Positions 7,034 through 11,593 of a DNA stretch of 11,593 nucleotides are shown one piece after another; within the stretch, counting starts at the first letter, position 1, and every line of letters starts with the position of its first letter. The notes beneath the pieces were generated by a model. It worked only from the letters and a program-made list of their open reading frames with translations. It had not been told where the DNA came from and did not search any database. The translations under genes were made by a program, and so were the position numbers. Source of the DNA: Chloroflexota bacterium (lineage in GTDB: Bacteria > Chloroflexota > Dehalococcoidia > GIF9 > AB-539-J10); assembly GCA_020346965.1 (NCBI GenBank), contig CP070793.1, positions 1,162,990 through 1,174,582 on the forward strand. Direction: 5' to 3'.

Positions 7034-8941
7034 ATGGGAAGAGCGATAGGAATTGACCTAGGTACTACATTAAGCGTAGTAGCGGTGATGGAGGGGGGCG
7101 AACCTAAGATAATACCCAGTGCCGAAGGCGGCAATCTTGTTCCTTCAATGGTAGCAATAGGGAAAGGTGGGGAGAGATTGGTTGGGGAGTTAGCCAAGCG
7201 CCAGGCAATAGTAAACCCCGAGAATACCATATTCAGCATAAAGCGCCTAATTGGGCGAAAGTTCAAGAGCCGTACTGTTCAGAGCGATATGAAGCGCCTA
7301 CCGTATAAGATTACTGCGGCCTCCAATGGCGATTGTCGGGTGGTAATGGGTGGCAAGGAGTATAGTCCTCAGGAAATATCAGCCATGATCCTGCAAAAGC
7401 TGAAGGCTGATGCTGAGGCTTATCTTGGAGATAAAGTCACCGACGCTGTAATCACAGTGCCGGCCTATTTCAACGATAGCCAGCGAAATGCCACCAAAGA
7501 TGCCGGCGCTGTAGCCGGGCTCAACGTTTTGCGTATCATTAATGAACCTACGGCATCAGCACTGGCTTACGGAATGGATAAGAAGCAAGATCAAACGATT
7601 GCTGTTTATGACCTTGGCGGCGGGACTTTCGACATTTCTATCCTCGATATAGGGGAGGGCACCTTCCAGGTTAAGTCAACCAACGGGGATACACACCTCG
7701 GTGGTGATGACATCGACCAGAGAATTATGGATTGGGTATGTGACGAATTCAAGAAAGAACAAGGCATAGACTTGAGTCAAGACAAGATGGCACTGCAGAG
7801 GTTGAAAGACACCGCTGAAAAGGCAAAGAAAGAATTATCCACAGTAGCTCAAACAGAGATTAGCCTTCCCTTTATTACTGCCGATGCCAGCGGTCCCAAG
7901 CATCTCAGTATGACCCTAACTCGAGCCAAGTTAGAGCAGCTATCAGACGACCTGATAGAGAGAAGTATTGAACCATGCCGCCAAGCCCTGAGCGATGCTG
8001 GCCTCAATGCAAGCCAAATCAATAACGTGATTCTTGTCGGTGGTCAGACCAGGATGCCAAAAGTTCAGGAGTCCATAACGCAATTCTTTGGCCGAGAGCC
8101 CGTCAAGGGAATCAATCCCGATGAGGCGGTAGCTTTGGGCGCTGCCATTCAGGCTGGGGTGCTTAAGGGTGAAGTAGGAGAGGTTCTTCTGCTAGATGTC
8201 ACGCCGCTCACTCTAGGGATAGAAACGCTAGGAGGAGTAGCAACTCCACTAATCCCGCGTAATACCACCATACCGACTTCGAAGAGCCAGATCTTCAGCA
8301 CTGCCGGCGATAATCAACCAAGCGTTGAAATACACGTCCTTCAAGGCGAACGTCCCATGGCTGCCGATAATCGTACACTAGGACGCTTTATGCTTGATGG
8401 AATCTTACCAGCGCCGCGGGGCGTGCCCCAGATTGAGGTTACTTTCGATATTGATGCCAATGGCATCCTGAATGTTAGTGCCCGCGATAAAGGTACCGGG
8501 AAGGAACAGAAAATTACGATTACTGCCTCCAGCGGATTGAGCAAAGAAGAAGTGGAACAGATGAAACGAGAGGCCGAGCAATATGCTGCTGAGGATAGCA
8601 AACGTAAGGAAGAAATGGAGGTGCGAAATACCGCTGACAGCCTGGTTTATACGACAGAGAAAACTGTTCGCGACCATGGAGATAAAATACCCGCCGATGT
8701 AAAAAAGGAAATAGATGCTAAGACAGCCGCTCTCAAATCGGCTCTTCAAGGGCAGGATGTAGACGCCATTCGTAGTGCTACCCAAGAGCTAACGCAGGTT
8801 ATGCAGAAGGTCGGAGCATCGGTTTACCAGCAACCCGGACAACCCCCACCCAGTGGAAAGGAACCCGGTGGTGAAGGAGAGGGAGATGGAGGAGAAGAAG
8901 GAGAAGAAGGTACTGTGGAAGGGGAGTTTCGCGAGGTCTAA
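7034..8941 (+). CDS. dnaK: Chaperone DnaK (Hsp70)
   Basis: ATP-dependent Hsp70 of 635 residues. The nucleotide-binding domain has IGIDLGTT (5-12), the [19 protein letters not shown] block (140-158), [14 protein letters not shown] (191-204) and [14 protein letters not shown]. The interdomain linker is [16 protein letters not shown], followed by the substrate-binding beta domain, a helical lid and a low-complexity tail rich in Gly and Glu ending EGEFREV, equivalent to the acidic EEV-type ends of other DnaKs. The residue after IDLGTT is Leu (L13), where most DnaKs have Asn. Start: ATG at 7034 with AAGGAG 8 nt upstream, 2 nt after grpE. It works with GrpE and normally a DnaJ protein; no dnaJ follows it here. 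Confidence 0.98.
   Translation: MGRAIGIDLGTTLSVVAVMEGGEPKIIPSAEGGNLVPSMVAIGKGGERLVGELAKRQAIVNPENTIFSIKRLIGRKFKSRTVQSDMKRLPYKITAASNGDCRVVMGGKEYSPQEISAMILQKLKADAEAYLGDKVTDAVITVPAYFNDSQRNATKDAGAVAGLNVLRIINEPTASALAYGMDKKQDQTIAVYDLGGGTFDISILDIGEGTFQVKSTNGDTHLGGDDIDQRIMDWVCDEFKKEQGIDLSQDKMALQRLKDTAEKAKKELSTVAQTEISLPFITADASGPKHLSMTLTRAKLEQLSDDLIERSIEPCRQALSDAGLNASQINNVILVGGQTRMPKVQESITQFFGREPVKGINPDEAVALGAAIQAGVLKGEVGEVLLLDVTPLTLGIETLGGVATPLIPRNTTIPTSKSQIFSTAGDNQPSVEIHVLQGERPMAADNRTLGRFMLDGILPAPRGVPQIEVTFDIDANGILNVSARDKGTGKEQKITITASSGLSKEEVEQMKREAEQYAAEDSKRKEEMEVRNTADSLVYTTEKTVRDHGDKIPADVKKEIDAKTAALKSALQGQDVDAIRSATQELTQVMQKVGASVYQQPGQPPPSGKEPGGEGEGDGGEEGEEGTVEGEFREV
8875..8910 (+). repeat. Purine-rich low-complexity tract in the 3' end of dnaK
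   Basis: Nearly pure A/G sequence containing a tandem GGAGAAGAA pair (8891-8899 and 8900-8908). It encodes the Gly/Glu-rich disordered tail. Such tracts slip easily, so tail length likely varies between strains. Confidence 0.6.
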
Positions 8942-8955
8942 GCAATAAATATTAA

Positions 8956-8979
8956 TTCCTAATTCCTCGTAATTGGGAA
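8956..8979 (+). other. Hairpin between dnaK and the PEPCK-like gene
   Basis: TTCCTAATT - cctcgt - AATTGGGAA: a 9-bp stem with one G-U wobble and a 6-nt loop, 15 nt after the dnaK stop. No U-run follows (CGCGGTATC), so it is not a standard intrinsic terminator. It could stabilise the 3' end of the heat-shock mRNA or weaken read-through into the next gene. Confidence 0.4.
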
Positions 8980-9009
8980 CGCGGTATCACATTTCTCCCA
9001 AGGATCACA

Positions 9010-10617
9010 ATGGCAACGTCTGAGCTAGAACAATTCATTATAAGTGCCGATAGAATTTGGCAAAAGGCGCTAGAAGAGAAGCGCTTGACTCATAATCCCG
9101 CTGATCAGGAATTGAGAAAGCTTGTGGAAAAAGAGCCAAGCGTCAAGAAGACGTTGTACAGGAACTTCGTCGCCAGCAGCGAACCTACTTCCAGGTCAGC
9201 GATGTTCACCAAGAACAGCATTGACCATCTATTTGGCGAGGATGAGCTAAAGCTGTTAGTAAACTGTGAGAAGGCCTTGGCCAAAGAGAGATTGATTTCA
9301 ATGGACAGAATTGTCGGCAATAGGAGTAGTAACACTACGGTCAGGTTGATTGTCCCGGAGCGATTTGCCCATGTTGCGTATGGAGGCGGGAACCTGTTTA
9401 TACCCCCAAAAATGGAGGTCAAAGAGCCAACCTACTATATCCTATTCTTCGCAGATGAGGCTTTTGAGACTAACCAGTCAAAGTCGCTCCCCGAGAAAGA
9501 TATTACCATCAGATTGGCTATGCTGGACGACGGAAGGTTTGTCAAGATAATCAGAAATGGTAACTATATAGGTGAATACAAAAAGGGAGTGTTCGCCGCC
9601 GAGGATTGGGCAGCTAAGACGAAAAGAGGGGGCATCTTCTTGCATGCTGGCTGCCGGGAGGATTACCTTCAATCAGCACATGGGGACTATCGTCTCGCGA
9701 GGACGCTACTTGTGGCATTAAGTGCCAACGGGAAGACAACCACAACCTGTAGAATCCTAGCTAAAAAGGGAAGGGAAAAATCGTGGCTTATTCAGGATGA
9801 TGGCGGGACTCTCATGCCCGATGGTTCTTTTCATGGATTTGAGGCCGGGGGAATCTTCGTAAAAACGGAGGGCGTGAACCCCGGGGAGCAAATCGAAGTA
9901 TATTACGGACTCCTAATACCAAGGACTGTCTGCGAGAATGTCCACGTGACCGAAGATGGAGATTTTGACTTCTACAATTTAGATAGAACATCCAATGGCA
10001 GAGCAGTAGTATTGAGAAGAGATTTTATGCACGCCAGTCGCTATATCGATGTAGATAGGATTAACAATCTGATTCTTATCACCAGAGGACCACTGATTCC
10101 GGCAATATCAAAGCTGACCCGGGTACAAGCGGCAGCCTTGATGGTGCTGGGACAGGCAATGGAATCCTCGGCCGGTGACCCAACGCAGGCAGGGAGAATC
10201 AGAAGCGAGTTTTTCTATGACCCCTTTATAGCCGGAGACCTGGCCGAGCATGCTAATATATTCTATGAGATAATAAAAGGTATTCCCCACTTGAATTACT
10301 ATCTGATAAATACTGGAGGAATAGGGGAAGCAGAATACTACAAAGACATAAAACTGGAATCTACGATGGCAGTACTCGATTCTCTATTAAGGGGAGGTTT
10401 GGAGGATTGGGTGGATTCTCCAACGGGTTTTAGCGTGCCCAGATCGATAAGATATGTAGATGATATTTACTTGCATCCTGAGAAACTTTACTCTATAACT
10501 GAATTCGAAGAAAAACAGGGGAAACTTAACAAAATTAGATGCGAATCTGTGAAAGAACTTGGAGAGTCCCTGCATCCCGATATCAGGGAACTTTTTAGCA
10601 ATCCGAATATTGTCTAG
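9010..10617 (+). CDS. Divergent ATP-type phosphoenolpyruvate carboxykinase
   Basis: A 535-residue protein resembling the ATP-dependent PEPCK family (oxaloacetate + ATP to PEP + CO2 + ADP). Order of matches: YIGEYKKGVF (187-195; E. coli YAGEMKKGIF-like, with the metal-binding Lys), FLHAG (210-214, metal His H212), P-loop LSANGKTTTT (237-246), LIQDDGGTLMPDG (260-272; family LIGDDEHGW, metal Asp kept), GFEAGGIFVKTEG (276-288; family NFEGGCYAK), R331 near the position of the family substrate/ATP Arg, ITRGPLIPAISKLTRVQAAAL (family PPVSKLTPEQA), and LINTGG (432-437; family VNTGWTGG). The P-loop differs from canonical SGTGKTTL and partly resembles the GTP-type SACGKTN. The first ~100 residues match nothing I recognise. 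ATG with AAGGA 5 nt upstream. Catalytic residues look intact, but substrate specificity is uncertain. Confidence 0.8.
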   Translation: MATSELEQFIISADRIWQKALEEKRLTHNPADQELRKLVEKEPSVKKTLYRNFVASSEPTSRSAMFTKNSIDHLFGEDELKLLVNCEKALAKERLISMDRIVGNRSSNTTVRLIVPERFAHVAYGGGNLFIPPKMEVKEPTYYILFFADEAFETNQSKSLPEKDITIRLAMLDDGRFVKIIRNGNYIGEYKKGVFAAEDWAAKTKRGGIFLHAGCREDYLQSAHGDYRLARTLLVALSANGKTTTTCRILAKKGREKSWLIQDDGGTLMPDGSFHGFEAGGIFVKTEGVNPGEQIEVYYGLLIPRTVCENVHVTEDGDFDFYNLDRTSNGRAVVLRRDFMHASRYIDVDRINNLILITRGPLIPAISKLTRVQAAALMVLGQAMESSAGDPTQAGRIRSEFFYDPFIAGDLAEHANIFYEIIKGIPHLNYYLINTGGIGEAEYYKDIKLESTMAVLDSLLRGGLEDWVDSPTGFSVPRSIRYVDDIYLHPEKLYSITEFEEKQGKLNKIRCESVKELGESLHPDIRELFSNPNIV

Positions 10618-10658
10618 TAGAATTATAGATCACAAATATTTTGCGTGGAATTTAGGTG

Positions 10659-10664
10659 TAAAAT
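10659..10664 (+). promoter_or_regulatory. Possible -10 box for the DksA-like gene
   Basis: TAAAAT (5/6 match) lies 27 nt before the GTG start. The nearest -35-like TTGCGT (10641-10646) is only 12 bp away, so the promoter is weak evidence only. The 73-nt gap after the PEPCK-like gene shows no terminator hairpin. Confidence 0.25.
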
Positions 10665-10678
10665 AGCTGTAAATCATA

Positions 10679-10684
10679 CGGAGG
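10679..10684 (+). promoter_or_regulatory. Ribosome binding site of the DksA-like gene
   Basis: CGGAGG lies 6 nt before a GTG and supports the GTG start at 10691. Confidence 0.7.
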
Positions 10685-10690
10685 ACAAAA

Positions 10691-11059
10691 GTGGCAGAGT
10701 TTACTGAACTTTATGAAAGACTAAAGAAGGAAAAGGTAGAGCTACTAGAGAAATTGGAGCAGTTGAGAACTCTGGGTCAGCCATCGATCGATAGGAAGGA
10801 AGGCAGTCCATTCGGCAAAAGGGAAGAGGAAGCCGATGAAGCCTCCGAGCTGGAGAAAAGATTGGCTTTGGAAGAAAGGCTAAGAGAATCCCTTAATTGG
10901 GTTGAACACGCTTTAGAAAAGTATGAAGCCGGCACCTATGGTTTGTGCGATTCCTGTGGGCAACCTATAGAGGAAGGTCGCCTTGAAGCCATACCTCAGG
11001 CAAGCCTATGTCTGAGCTGTAAGACTAAGCAGACAAAGGAAACAAAAGGTATAAGATAA
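10691..11059 (+). CDS. TraR/DksA-type C4 zinc-finger protein
   Basis: A small (122-residue) protein with a charged helical N-terminal half (about 1-75, coiled-coil-like) and a C-terminal C4 zinc finger: YGLCDSCGQPIEEGRLEAIP followed by CLSC, with ligands C86, C89, C107 and C110. This is the DksA/TraR finger layout. DksA relatives enter the RNA polymerase secondary channel and, with ppGpp in some bacteria, retune rRNA and amino-acid promoters. The helical-hairpin tip region here is acidic (REEEADEASELE), but the exact Asp pair of E. coli DksA is not evident, so polymerase regulation is inferred only. Start is GTG with a good Shine-Dalgarno 6 nt upstream. The stop is 1 nt before the likely lspA start, suggesting coupling. 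Confidence 0.92.
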   Translation: MAEFTELYERLKKEKVELLEKLEQLRTLGQPSIDRKEGSPFGKREEEADEASELEKRLALEERLRESLNWVEHALEKYEAGTYGLCDSCGQPIEEGRLEAIPQASLCLSCKTKQTKETKGIR

Positions 11060-11060
11060 A

Positions 11061-11593
11061 TTGCGCTCAATTGTGTTGTGGCTCGGCAAAATCGGCGACT
11101 TCGTTGTGGACAAAGATAATTCGAAACCGTCTGTGCGTGATATCATCAAGAGAGCAACACTATGTCTTCTCATTATTGCCTTAGTAATCGCTTCAGATCA
11201 ACTGACCAAGCTGTGGATTAGAACTAACCTAGAAATTGGGGAATCGTTCCCGCTGATTGGCCGCTTGAGTTTTATCCATATTAGCAATACGGGCTCTGCC
11301 TTTGGTTTACTTGCCAATCAAACATTTCTTATCATCGTCATTAGCATAGCTGCTTTGCTTTTTATATTGCTGTTTCTGCGTTACTTGTCCCCAGCGACTA
11401 CCCTGAGCATTGTAGCTATCGGTCTGCTCATGGGTGGTGCTTTGGGCAATCTCATAGACCGCCTCCGCTTTGGTTCTGTCACTGACTTCATTTACTTCCG
11501 TTTGTGGGGTGATTTCCACTGGCCTGCCTTCAACATCGCTGACGCATCTATAGTGGTCGGTGTCTGTCTTCTTATTTATTCCTTCTACAGGTC
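11061..11593 (+). CDS. lspA: Lipoprotein signal peptidase II (right end cut)
   Basis: An inner-membrane aspartyl protease that removes signal peptides from diacylglyceryl prolipoproteins. 177 codons are visible, open at the window edge. Conserved blocks are SDQLTKLWI (45-53), SNTGSAFGLL (75-84), GGALGNLIDRLRFGSVTDFI (125-144) with catalytic D142, and WPAFNIADASIVVG (154-167) with catalytic D161. Hydrophobic segments at about 32-45, 88-106, 113-129 and 162-175 give the expected four membrane helices; the fourth ends close to the edge, so little is missing. The start is uncertain. TTG at 11061 (1 nt after the upstream stop, AAAGG at 11045-11049) gives about 24 extra N-terminal residues; GTG at 11133 (MRDIIKRATL...) gives a more typical N terminus but has no Shine-Dalgarno. 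Confidence 0.95.
   Translation, partial: MRSIVLWLGKIGDFVVDKDNSKPSVRDIIKRATLCLLIIALVIASDQLTKLWIRTNLEIGESFPLIGRLSFIHISNTGSAFGLLANQTFLIIVISIAALLFILLFLRYLSPATTLSIVAIGLLMGGALGNLIDRLRFGSVTDFIYFRLWGDFHWPAFNIADASIVVGVCLLIYSFYR

Noticed and set aside
8341..8785. Minus-strand open frames inside dnaK
   Set aside because: Shadows of the conserved DnaK substrate-binding and lid region.
8956..8979. Intrinsic terminator after dnaK
   Set aside because: A stem-loop exists, but it is AT-rich and has no following U-run, so a terminator is not supported.
11307..11519. Minus-strand 70-codon frame in lspA
   Set aside because: Antisense to all the catalytic blocks of LspA; no ribosome site or family features.
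1..11593. Mobile elements, CRISPR arrays, tRNA or rRNA genes, toxin-antitoxin or defence genes
   Set aside because: No terminal repeats, transposase-like motifs, repeat-spacer pattern or tRNA-like folds were seen; nearly all the DNA is accounted for by core genes.

Overview
The window is a compact, mostly housekeeping stretch of a bacterial chromosome. I infer a Chloroflexota member of the Dehalococcoidia type. The inference rests on overall protein character: a DnaK ending in an EGEFREV-like tail, a SecA with an insert in its first nucleotide-binding domain, a divergent ATP-type PEP carboxykinase, and the HrcA-GrpE-DnaK set under a CIRCE operator. No rRNA or phylogenetic test was possible. 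No mobile element, CRISPR array, tRNA or foreign island is visible.

Left part (minus strand, read right to left): glyA (serine hydroxymethyltransferase), prs (PRPP synthetase), secA (preprotein translocase ATPase), then the first 62 codons of an NAD-type malic enzyme that runs off the left edge. prs and the malic enzyme gene each have a good -10 box of their own, and secA follows prs by about 43 nt.

Middle: glyA and hrcA are divergent. Their roughly 160-nt spacer holds a glyA promoter, a small inverted repeat, and a textbook heat-shock control region for hrcA. That region has a perfect TTGACA -35 box, a 17-bp spacer, a TAAATT -10 box, and a CIRCE operator with 8/9 and 9/9 matching arms that ends one base before the hrcA start codon.

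Right part (plus strand): hrcA, grpE and dnaK form a tight operon with no dnaJ directly after it. Next come a divergent PEP carboxykinase-like gene, a TraR/DksA-type zinc-finger protein, and lspA (signal peptidase II), which is cut by the right edge.

Functional themes are protein quality control (HrcA, GrpE, DnaK), export and lipoprotein processing (SecA, LspA), one-carbon and nucleotide precursor supply (GlyA, Prs), and C4/C3 carbon interconversion (malic enzyme and PEPCK, about 9 kb apart). I found no convincing undescribed system. The best leads are the divergent PEPCK in the place where dnaJ often sits, the operator with the ribosome binding site in its loop, and an unusual active-site substitution in GlyA.
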